Below, piece after piece: positions 49,201 to 55,110 of a DNA stretch of 55,110 bases. Each line of letters opens with the position of its first letter. The stretch's first letter is position 1. Origin of the DNA: Zunongwangia pacifica. Its GTDB lineage: Bacteria > Bacteroidota > Bacteroidia > Flavobacteriales > Flavobacteriaceae. The stretch covers positions 1 to 55,110 of the forward strand of contig NZ_JAKHSK010000033.1 in assembly GCF_023499215.1 (NCBI RefSeq), in the 5' to 3' direction. A program made the position numbers and the translations under genes. The notes below the pieces were generated by a model. It ran no database searches and was not told the DNA's origin. It saw only the letters and a program-made list of their open reading frames with translations.

Positions 49201-50540
49201 AAGAGAACAGCGGTAATGATAATTACGGATTTTTGGATCATTCTACGGCCACTACGGAATATACGTATGATCTGAATGGCAATTTGAAAACCGATGCCAA
49301 TAAGGATATTACCAGCATTACTTACAATCACCTGAACCTGCCCACAAGTATTATCTTTAATGGGAGCAGTTCTCAGAAAATTGAGTATTTTTATGATGCC
49401 AATGGGGTAAAATTAAAGAAACGGGTGAACGATAATGGCAGTATAACCGAGACCTTGTATGCGGGCAATTTTATGTACCGTGGGGGCAGCTTTGACTTTT
49501 ATTTTCACCCGGAAGGCTATGTTTCTAAAGAAAATGGCAGTTATAAATATGTCTACCAGTACAAGGATCATTTAGGGAATATTAGAGTGTCTTATGATAA
49601 CAGTGGATCAGTATCGAGCCCGAATGCTTCTATTGTTGAGGAACATAATTATTATCCTTTTGGCTTACAGCACAAAGGTTACAATAATGTGGTAAATGGC
49701 ACAGAACATCCTTATAAATATAATGGTAAAGAACTTGAAGAGGAATTAGGCTTAGGTTGGTATGATTACCAAGCAAGGAGATATGACCCAGCTTTAGGAC
49801 GTTGGCACGTTGTTGATCCTGCGGCAGATTTAATGAGACGTCATTCGCCTTATAATTATGCTTTTGATAACCCTATTAGGTACATTGACCCTGATGGAAT
49901 GCTTCCTGAAGATATTATAATTAGAGGAGAAAATGGATCTAGTTTAACTATTGTTACTGATTTAATTGATGTTGATGTTAATGCAGGTGGAATTGTAGGA
50001 GATTTAGGCGGTAACTACTCTTTTGATGGAGAGGATATTTTAGTAGCAGGATTAGATATTGTAGGTATTGTTGATCCCTCGGGAGTTGCAGATGTAGCAG
50101 CGGCCAGTATTGAAGCGAAGAATGGAAATTATGGCAGTGCGATATTAAGTGGTTTAGGTGTAGTGCCTTATTTAGGAGATGTTGGAAAAGTGGGCAAAAT
50201 ACCTAAACACTTAAAAACTATTAATAAAGCAGTAGATGCTGTTAAAGCGGAAAAGAGAGCTGCTAAATTGAGTAAAGTAGGTAGGGAAGGTAAAAACTTC
50301 ACAAAGGCTGGAAAAGAAGCTGTTATTGATGTAAATAAAGCCAAAAATAATGGTAAAGTTATATGTGAGAATTGTGGAACAAATACACTTCCTGCAACGC
50401 AGTCAAAGAAAGGTGTAACACCTTCTAAAAAAGAACGACAAGTAGACCATATAGACCCGAAATCCAAAGGAGGTAGTGGGACGCCTGATAATGGTCAGGT
50501 GCTATGTAGAGATTGTAATATTAAAAAGAGCAATAATTAA
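46224..50540 (+). CDS. RHS polymorphic toxin with MopE, MAM and HNH domains
   Basis: 1438 residues. Signal peptide (1-24). Residues about 62-122 are two MopE-type calcium/metal-binding motifs (RDNDGYGDPND, DCNDNDSSIHPGATEI, DNDCDGLIDEG). Residues about 125-285 look like a MAM domain (DIDWTRLSGSTPSSNTGPAS, YYLYLEAT, SDIAIDNIVF). A DUF6443-like region follows (ESITYFDGLGRPMQQI), then YD repeats and the RHS core (KDHLGNIRVSYDN near 1114; YNYAFDNPIRYIDPDG near 1206-1222). A helical pre-toxin segment (about 1250-1330) precedes an HNH nuclease tip (about 1377-1438): CENCG, QVDHIDPKSKGG with H1409, N1423, and LCRDC. The core is GC-richer than the tip. The tip would cut target-cell DNA; the route of secretion is not known. 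Confidence 0.9.
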   Translation: MKTKILLWGISLLVYMFVNQSFGQVVEKDSVSASEAVIQIQSAQAVQPPPGGGGGGTTYPWNRDRDNDGYGDPNDQVMSETKPAGYVANASDCNDNDSSIHPGATEIADGKDNDCDGLIDEGVPSALSNEDFENNLGDWQQATNDDIDWTRLSGSTPSSNTGPASAISGSYYLYLEATSNTSKRGIISSPFYTIPQGYEMRFNYHMYGADMGSLTVEISSNGTSWALLWSKSGDQGNAWREAIIDLSSYGGNTRYIRFNGLTGSNYRSDIAIDNIVFASATSGGGAVDFSDENYVYTRTYRQAHTTSLDQSQLTPSKATESITYFDGLGRPMQQIGIKQGGAGYNDIISHIGYDASGRQDKDYLPYIEDAGESGAYRGDVRSETKQYYKTNFAPDFSASTSYSDANPYSEKVYEPSPLNRIIEQGAPGDDWKIGSGNTVRTDYASNETNEVRLYRVTLSSSYVPSLSTPGYYSAGALYKTVVKDENWSSGNLHTTEEFKDKQGRVVLRRTYGPADKNMDGDATDSGESEAVHDTYYIYDDYGNLSYVLPPKSEATVNQPSSGELAGLCYQYRYDKRNRLIEKRLPGKDVEYMVYNNLDQLAMSQASDMRSENSGKEKDEWLFTKYDAFGRIVYTGKIDNDGERSSMEGIFSGAAYHYEKRQGATNVGGKTIYYSNQAKPSGINELYTVNYYDNYDYNPSLSLPSSSQGQTIVQGGSKVQGLATGSLTRVLNTNHWIEVINGYDAKGRLIYTKEQNPYLGTTQTTEHLLDAFTGEVEKTKTTHVKTGTGAITITVEDFYQYDDLGRMTLHTQKVNGGNEERIAANTYDELGQLKSKEVGNRKGYTALQEVDYAYNVRGWLKGINNIGSTSKLFNMSLYYHDGNSTDLYNGNISEVRWRTKNTDNAQKSYKYYYDALNRITKAYGGTGSGDNGDKFNLGSSSIPTTYDLNGNITHLFRRGAIVASPSLSNNNHFGSMDNLIYKYQGTSNKLQRIEENSGNDNYGFLDHSTATTEYTYDLNGNLKTDANKDITSITYNHLNLPTSIIFNGSSSQKIEYFYDANGVKLKKRVNDNGSITETLYAGNFMYRGGSFDFYFHPEGYVSKENGSYKYVYQYKDHLGNIRVSYDNSGSVSSPNASIVEEHNYYPFGLQHKGYNNVVNGTEHPYKYNGKELEEELGLGWYDYQARRYDPALGRWHVVDPAADLMRRHSPYNYAFDNPIRYIDPDGMLPEDIIIRGENGSSLTIVTDLIDVDVNAGGIVGDLGGNYSFDGEDILVAGLDIVGIVDPSGVADVAAASIEAKNGNYGSAILSGLGVVPYLGDVGKVGKIPKHLKTINKAVDAVKAEKRAAKLSKVGREGKNFTKAGKEAVIDVNKAKNNGKVICENCGTNTLPATQSKKGVTPSKKERQVDHIDPKSKGGSGTPDNGQVLCRDCNIKKSNN

Positions 50541-50544
50541 AGAC

Positions 50545-50976
50545 GTGAAATCAAAAGTAACATTAGTATATAAGGATTTAGAAGATAATATCGCAGAAGA
50601 AACTGTATGGGCTAAACCTTTAGAGAATGGACTATACCAAATTGATAATATTCCATTTTACGCACCTAATTTATCTAATAAAGATATAATTGCGGTTGAA
50701 AATGATGAAGGAGTCTTGTATTTTGATGATTTGATAAAATCTTCAGGACATTCTACGGTACAAATAATCTTTTTTGATGATAGTAAATCTAAGTGGTTAC
50801 TTCAGAAATTAGAAGAAGTAGGGTGTAAATGGGAAGGTATGAAAGAACAACCGTACTATACTGTAGACATACCTTTGGATGTGGATTATAACATTGTGAA
50901 AGATATACTAAACAAAGAAACTGAAATAGGTATTTTAGACTATAAAGAATCTTGTTTAGCTGAAAATCATAGTTAG
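50545..50976 (+). CDS. Probable immunity protein, DUF4265
   Basis: 143 residues from the GTG at 50545, four bases after the toxin stop. The frame is open upstream inside the toxin gene (from 50476), but that part overlaps the HNH tip and encodes unrelated residues, so the GTG start is preferred. The body (KVTLVYKDLEDNIAEETVWAKPLENGLYQIDNIPFYAP, then DIIAVENDEGVLYFDDLI) fits DUF4265, a family repeatedly found just downstream of polymorphic toxins. Its position, small size and AT-rich composition support immunity against the HNH tip; no experiment is implied. Confidence 0.8.
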   Translation: MKSKVTLVYKDLEDNIAEETVWAKPLENGLYQIDNIPFYAPNLSNKDIIAVENDEGVLYFDDLIKSSGHSTVQIIFFDDSKSKWLLQKLEEVGCKWEGMKEQPYYTVDIPLDVDYNIVKDILNKETEIGILDYKESCLAENHS

Positions 50977-50997
50977 ATTTACTATTTTAGATTACCG

Positions 50998-51024
50998 AAC
51001 CACCTTTAGCGAGGTGGTTTTTTT
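50998..51024 (+). terminator. Terminator after the toxin-immunity pair
   Basis: Perfect 8 bp stem AACCACCT / AGGTGGTT with a 6-base loop and a following T run (51018-51024), 21 bases past the immunity stop. It touches the stop of the convergent XRE gene (51023). Confidence 0.88.
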
Positions 51025-51355
51025 ATGCGTAAGCTTTTTTAGCATTGGCATCCCTGATGGCAAGGTCGAGGAATTTTAAGACCATTGCCTTATCCTCTTT
51101 GTCCATATCCTGAATAGCCTGGAAACGCTTTAAAAGCTCCTTGTCCTTTATAGCTATAAAATCATCGCTCAACAAAGCATCTGCGGAAATACCCAACGCA
51201 TCAGCGAGAGCCTTTAAGACATCGGCTGGCGGAATGCTCGTACCCAGTTCATAACGGGAAAGGCTTTTGTTGTTCACGCCTGAAATCTCTGCAAGCTCTG
51301 CTTGGGAAAAGTTCTTTTGCTGTCTGTACAATCGTATACGTTCTGCTATAGTCAT
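51023..51355 (-). CDS. XRE-family transcriptional regulator
   Basis: 110 residues. The N-terminal helix-turn-helix (about 4-60) reads ERIRLYRQQKNFSQAELAEISGVNNKSLSRYELGTSIPPADVLKALADALGI in outline, a Cro/cI-type domain. A short helical C-terminal part follows. It is divergent from the ATPase gene across 159 bases, a layout in which such regulators often control the element's main operon and their own gene. Confidence 0.92.
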   Translation of the reverse strand: MTIAERIRLYRQQKNFSQAELAEISGVNNKSLSRYELGTSIPPADVLKALADALGISADALLSDDFIAIKDKELLKRFQAIQDMDKEDKAMVLKFLDLAIRDANAKKAYA

Positions 51356-51443
51356 AATCGAGAAATACTTATTAAAAACACCTATAAAAAGTGAATATTA
51401 GACAAATATAGGTAAGATAAAATAAACAAATCCATAAAGTGTC

Positions 51444-51474
51444 TTGTGTTGTTTTCTTGTAATTGTTACTTTTG
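51444..51474 (+). promoter_or_regulatory. Promoter for the ATPase-recombinase genes
   Basis: TTG at 51444-51446 and TACTTTTG at 51467-51474, 20 bases apart, match the Bacteroidota promoter consensus. It lies 40 bases before the ATPase ATG and between it and the divergent XRE gene, where the XRE protein would be expected to bind. Confidence 0.6.
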
Positions 51475-51514
51475 GGACAAATCCGAGAATGAAAATTTTT
51501 AAACTTTTTTGAAA

Positions 51515-53035
51515 ATGGCACTCAACAATTCCAATCCAAACAACTACGAATACGTCACCAATCATTTAGAAATCCACGTATTGGGTGGTATAAAGCTGAA
51601 CAAGTTGGACAGTCTGCGGGTAACATTGAGCATACAAAAGCCAGAGCAATACAACGTAGTTAGGCAAAGCATCGATTTATACAACGACAATCAAATAGAA
51701 AAGTTAGTAAGAAAAATAGCTGAACGGTTAGAAATTGGAACGAGCGTAGTACGCAGGACATTGCAGGAACTTACAAAGGAACTGGAGAACTACAGATTTT
51801 TGTTAGTGGAAAAAGAAACCATTGCCAACCAACCATTTTACAAAGAGCTATCAGCAACGGAAATCAAAGAAGCTGAAACCTTTTTAAAGTCCAAAGACCT
51901 GTTAAAAAAGACCAATAAGCTCATTGGCCAAAGTGGAGTTATTGGCGAGGAAAATAACAGGCTTACAATGTATCTAATCTTCACAAGCAGAAAGACAAAC
52001 AACCCTTTGCATTGCATCAGCTTGGGCAGTTCCGGAGCAGGAAAAACACACTTACAATCTTCGATAGCATTATTAATGCCAGAAGAAGATGTTATTGAAG
52101 TAACCAACCTATCAGCAAATGCACTCTACTACTTTGCACAAAAAGAACTCTGCCATAAAATCATCATCATCGAGGATATGGATGGTGCAATGAGCGTACT
52201 CTATCCACTTCGTGAAATCGCCAGTAAAAAGCGCATCACAAAAACAGTCGTTCATAAAAATGCTAAAGGCGAAACCAAAACCATACATCTAACGGTCGAA
52301 GGTCCAGTTTGCATCGCAGGAGCAACTACACAGGAAAGCATTTACGAGGACAATAGCAATAGAAGCTTTTTACTCTATATCGATGAAAGTGAGGAACAGG
52401 ACAAGAAAATAATGCAGTACCAAAGATTGATTAGCGCAGGAAAAGTAAACGAAGATGAAGAACACAAAGCGAGGGAATTACTTAAAAATGTTCAGAGAGT
52501 TCTAAAACCTATAAAAGTGATAAATCCTTTTGCAGAATTTTTAGAGCTTCCACAGTCTGTATTTAAACCAAGACGAACCAACTCACATTATCTACAATTT
52601 ATTGAAGCGATTACATTTTACAAGCAATACCGACGTTCAACCCAGTACGATAAAGACACAGGAGAAGAATATATAGAAACCACCATTGAAGATATAGAAG
52701 AAGCCAACGAACTGATTATTGATGTTTTGCTACGCAAAAGCGACACGTTAACAGGAGCTTGCAGAAATCATTTAGAGAACTTGAAAGACTATTTAATCAA
52801 GAATAATCAAACCACATTTACAAACGCTGAAATCCGTAGAAGATTACGAGTAAAGGAAACTACTTTAAGACGTTACAATACTCAATTACTGGAAGAAAAT
52901 TACATCCAAAGAGTAAAGGCAAAAACCAAAAGCTATGCTTATGAAATCGTGGAAATGGGCGAATACGAAAACCTTAAAAAGCAGATAGATAAAGCATTAC
53001 GAAACTGTATCGACAATATCAAAGTAGCATCCTAA
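51515..53035 (+). CDS. P-loop ATPase of mobile-element type
   Basis: 506 residues from the ATG at 51515 (a TTG two codons earlier is possible). Walker A is GSSGAGKT (171-178) and Walker B is IIIIEDMDG (216-224). Regions such as NLSANALYYFAQKELCHKIIII and NSNRSFLLYIDESEEQDKKIMQYQ resemble the ATPase half of primase/helicase-like proteins in integrative elements, but no CHC2 or TOPRIM primase domain is present. The N terminus has a helix-turn-helix-like stretch and the C-terminal winged-helix-like part (about 455-490, FTNAEIRRRLRVKETTLRRY) may bind DNA. Likely role: DNA processing or transposition support. Confidence 0.75.
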   Translation: MALNNSNPNNYEYVTNHLEIHVLGGIKLNKLDSLRVTLSIQKPEQYNVVRQSIDLYNDNQIEKLVRKIAERLEIGTSVVRRTLQELTKELENYRFLLVEKETIANQPFYKELSATEIKEAETFLKSKDLLKKTNKLIGQSGVIGEENNRLTMYLIFTSRKTNNPLHCISLGSSGAGKTHLQSSIALLMPEEDVIEVTNLSANALYYFAQKELCHKIIIIEDMDGAMSVLYPLREIASKKRITKTVVHKNAKGETKTIHLTVEGPVCIAGATTQESIYEDNSNRSFLLYIDESEEQDKKIMQYQRLISAGKVNEDEEHKARELLKNVQRVLKPIKVINPFAEFLELPQSVFKPRRTNSHYLQFIEAITFYKQYRRSTQYDKDTGEEYIETTIEDIEEANELIIDVLLRKSDTLTGACRNHLENLKDYLIKNNQTTFTNAEIRRRLRVKETTLRRYNTQLLEENYIQRVKAKTKSYAYEIVEMGEYENLKKQIDKALRNCIDNIKVAS

Positions 53036-53153
53036 CTCGCCATATCGCCACCAAGTCGCCACCAATAAAATGGCGAGATTAAAACAAAGACAATCAGTTA
53101 ATTAACTACAACTCGCCTCGTCTTCCCAAAAATGCAACCGACCTAAAATAAAA
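53036..53153 (+). repeat. Short repeats between ATPase and recombinase genes
   Basis: Inverted repeat CTCGCCAT (53036-53043) / ATGGCGAG (53070-53077) encloses two direct copies of TCGCCACCAA (53045-53054 and 53056-53065). These sit just upstream of the first recombinase and could be binding sites for the recombinase or XRE protein, or an mRNA hairpin. Confidence 0.55.
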
Positions 53154-54071
53154 ATGAAGAAATCAGCACTAAAAAACCCAAGTTACAAAGCCTTATTACT
53201 GTCTTTTAAAGACTGGTTGGACGTATTGGGATTTAGTGAGGGAATGCGGAAAAACTATCCAAACCATTTATGCGAGTTCTTTTACTGGCTGGAGTGCCAC
53301 GGGCACACCGAAATAAACATCATCAACAAGGACATCGTAAAACAATACTACAACTATCTAAAACAACGACCGAACAAGTCAAGAAGCGGAGCGTTATCGG
53401 CAAGTTCCCTTAACCACCATCAACAGGCATTGCACAAGTTCAGGGATTATCTGTCCAAGCATCACAAGAAGCCTTTTAAAATGCATATCAAAAGAGAAAA
53501 GGTAGAAGATGAAAAACTGAAATACTGCACCACAGAAGAAGTAAAACAACTTTTTAAAGCTACCAAATACAGCCACGAACTACCGAGATTTAGAGCAAGA
53601 CAAAAAGCATTATTGGTGTGTTTGTACAGCTTGGGAATGCGAAGAAATGAAGTGATTAACCTGATGCTAAACGATATTCTTTGGGATAAGGAACGTGTAT
53701 TTATTAGAAAGGGGAAGAACTACAAAGAGCGTTTTGTACCCATCAACCATTACAATCTGCGAATGCTCGAAGATTACGTTTTTGATGCACGGTTGGACTT
53801 TAAACAAGCATCGGAAAGCGACTATGTTTTTGTGAGCAGACGAAGCACCAAAATAAGCGGTTGCACCATAGAAAACGATTTAAAAATGATTATCAAAGCC
53901 AGTAATAGTGAAGAACTGAAATACAGGAATATTACGCCTCATATGTTGCGCCACTCAATCGCTACGCACTTTTTAAGGGCGGGAATGAAGATAGAAGATA
54001 TACAACAGTTTTTAGGACACGCATCACTCGAAAGCACACAGATTTACACGCATATCTTAAAAGACGATTAG
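53154..54071 (+). CDS. Tyrosine recombinase/integrase (XerD-like), complete
   Basis: 305 residues. An N-terminal SAM-like DNA-binding domain (about 10-105) precedes the catalytic domain. All key residues are present: R163 in LGMRRNEVINL, H263 and R266 in PHMLRHSIATHFL, H289 in FLGHASLE, and nucleophile Y298 in QIYTHI. It breaks and rejoins DNA at specific sites. It ends 2 bases before the second recombinase gene, so the two are probably translated together and may work as a pair. Confidence 0.95.
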   Translation: MKKSALKNPSYKALLLSFKDWLDVLGFSEGMRKNYPNHLCEFFYWLECHGHTEINIINKDIVKQYYNYLKQRPNKSRSGALSASSLNHHQQALHKFRDYLSKHHKKPFKMHIKREKVEDEKLKYCTTEEVKQLFKATKYSHELPRFRARQKALLVCLYSLGMRRNEVINLMLNDILWDKERVFIRKGKNYKERFVPINHYNLRMLEDYVFDARLDFKQASESDYVFVSRRSTKISGCTIENDLKMIIKASNSEELKYRNITPHMLRHSIATHFLRAGMKIEDIQQFLGHASLESTQIYTHILKDD

Positions 54072-54073
54072 TT

Positions 54074-54967
54074 ATGAACTATGAGAAATATTTAGAGCAG
54101 AACAATTACAGCAAGACCACTATCGAGCATTATCTAAAAAGGTTTAAAGAATTTACAGCTTGGTCAAAAAAATATGGTATCAAGGCAACTGAAATCGATT
54201 ACAAGACCTGTTTGAAATACGTGAAATATTTACAGCAAAAGAGAATACAGGTACAGACGATAAACAACCATATCGTAACGTTGAGAAACTATTTTGATTA
54301 CTTGATTGAAGCCAACAAAAGAGCGGAAAACCCAATCGAAGAAGTATCGGTAAAGGGAACGGTAAAACGAGTAATGCACAACCTTTTGGATGCTGACGAA
54401 TTAGAGGATTTATATTACAGTTTTGAAACCGACAGTTTTAATAAATACAGCAACTACAAGGCAAGGTTAAGTGCCAAACGTAACAAAATCATCACAGGAT
54501 TAATCGTCTATCAAGGCTTGAACACGACCAATCTAAAAAGTCTTTTGTTGGAACATTTACAGCTCTACAAAGGCAAAATCTATGTGCCGAGTACCAGACG
54601 GAACAACGCCAGGGAAATGGAACTTAAACCTTGGCAGGTAATGAATTTATTGGAATACATCAATGAAATCAGACCAGAAATAGCGAAGTACAATCAAATC
54701 CACAGCGATGAACTGTTGATACCGCAAAACCACTTTAATGACTTGGTGCAAAGAGGTATCGTAAAACGGTTGAAAGCCATAAACCAAAAAGCAGGAAATA
54801 TCAACCATCTGCGGGCATCGGTAATCGTAAACTGGCTGAAACAATTTAATATGAGAAAGGTTCAATATTTAGCTGGCCATAAATACATCAGTTCAACGGA
54901 AAGCTACAAGCAGAACAATCTTGAAAGCCTGCACGAAGCCGTGAACGAGTTCCATCCATTAAGCTGA
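54074..54967 (+). CDS. Tyrosine recombinase homologue with degraded active site
   Basis: 297 residues, with the same two-domain layout as its neighbour. The alignment NHLRASVIVNWL ... YLAGHKYISSTESY retains R247, H269 and candidate nucleophile Y278, but the first catalytic arginine is N150 (YQGLNTTNL instead of the usual GxR) and the HxxR histidine is N244. It therefore probably has little or no strand-cleavage activity alone and acts as a structural or directing partner of the complete recombinase 2 bases upstream. Confidence 0.85.
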   Translation: MNYEKYLEQNNYSKTTIEHYLKRFKEFTAWSKKYGIKATEIDYKTCLKYVKYLQQKRIQVQTINNHIVTLRNYFDYLIEANKRAENPIEEVSVKGTVKRVMHNLLDADELEDLYYSFETDSFNKYSNYKARLSAKRNKIITGLIVYQGLNTTNLKSLLLEHLQLYKGKIYVPSTRRNNAREMELKPWQVMNLLEYINEIRPEIAKYNQIHSDELLIPQNHFNDLVQRGIVKRLKAINQKAGNINHLRASVIVNWLKQFNMRKVQYLAGHKYISSTESYKQNNLESLHEAVNEFHPLS

Positions 54968-55086
54968 AAAACCTGCATTGAGCGAAGCCGAAATATCCCC
55001 AGGGCAAAAAGTCCACGCCGCTCGTACCCTCACGGCTCGCCCTGTCCTTTTTGCCCTTCCGCGCGCCACCGCCCTTGCAGGTTTTT
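54967..55086. repeat. GC-rich nested inverted repeats at the element tail
   Basis: Three nested inverted repeats: AAAAACCTGCA (54967-54977) / TGCAGGTTTTT (55076-55086); AGGGCAAAAAG (55001-55011) / CTTTTTGCCCT (55047-55057); and GCCG (55017-55020) / CGGC (55033-55036). The stretch is far richer in GC than the genome around it and has no convincing gene. It may be an attachment site, an origin for DNA transfer, or a structured RNA or DNA element. Confidence 0.65.
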
Positions 55087-55110
55087 GTGCGCCACCACTA
55101 AAGCAGCCCA

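Larger units (their letters stand above)
51023..55110. mobile_element. End of an integrated mobile element (continues beyond window)
   Basis: A block of accessory genes runs to the window edge: an XRE regulator, a P-loop ATPase of the type seen in mobile-element replication proteins, two adjacent tyrosine recombinases, and a GC-rich palindromic tail. The left border is not defined: no direct repeat or tRNA target was found, and I place it between the immunity terminator and the XRE gene. It could be an integrative conjugative or mobilisable element; no conjugation genes are in view. Confidence 0.7.

Noticed and set aside
46333-49331. Overlapping open frames on both strands inside the RHS gene
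   Set aside because: They encode low-complexity or shifted readings of the RHS repeat DNA with no conserved motif and no start signals.
50476-50545. Immunity protein starting at the ATG inside the toxin gene
   Set aside because: The first 23 residues would be encoded by the out-of-frame HNH tip and bear no family resemblance; the GTG at 50545 fits the DUF4265 start.

Overview
The window looks like chromosome of a flavobacterium (Bacteroidota, Flavobacteriaceae; a relative of Gramella, Salegentibacter or Zunongwangia is plausible but not proven). The reasons are the AT-rich DNA, lineage-typical gene sets and order (dnaA with a low-molecular-weight phosphatase, degP/dapF/mltG, trmD/rplS, a long-form GAPDH, a monomeric isocitrate dehydrogenase), several matches to the Bacteroidota -7 promoter element TAnnTTTG, and start sites that lack Shine-Dalgarno sequences. 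All identifications come from reading the sequence; no database search was run.

Layout. 1-410: end of an rRNA operon (3' tail of 23S, 5S, terminator). 654-16934: mostly housekeeping: a small membrane protein, a Bcr-type exporter, isocitrate dehydrogenase, rplS, trmD, a coiled-coil membrane protein, a DUF748 protein, GAPDH, a DegP protease, dapF, an acetyltransferase, mltG, a lysozyme-like protein, an RsmI-like methylase, a tyrosine phosphatase and dnaA. 17141-26890: metabolic and repair genes (thioesterase, YigZ, HAD phosphatase, ribD, prmC, LOG-type protein, VOC protein, ligA with a large insertion, and a DEDDh exonuclease-BRCT protein). Two roughly 360-base gaps here carry related degenerate repeats. 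27074-28003: an orphan gene and an odd gene-free stretch holding hairpins, CTAAC repeats and a possible decayed gene.

28004-34578 is the most interesting chromosomal locus: seven tightly packed genes on one strand encoding a CheY-like regulator, an H-NOX haem protein, a multi-PAS histidine kinase, a FIST-domain protein (the fold of NosP nitric oxide sensors), a second histidine kinase, an Hpt phosphotransfer protein and a LytTR response regulator. I read it as a dual-input nitric oxide phosphorelay. 34775-39408 is a tripartite drug efflux operon (EmrB-like, EmrA-like, TolC-like) under a TetR-type repressor with a palindromic operator. 39513-42552 holds an orphan protein, a TonB protein and an S41 protease lipoprotein.

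42979-50976 is a polymorphic toxin locus: two large secreted YD/RHS proteins, the second with MopE-like and MAM-like N-terminal domains, an RHS core and an HNH nuclease tip, followed four bases later by a DUF4265 protein that is the likely immunity gene. 51023-55110 is one end of an integrated mobile element: an XRE regulator, a P-loop ATPase, two adjacent tyrosine recombinases (the second lacking key catalytic residues) and a GC-rich, strongly palindromic tail running to the window edge.
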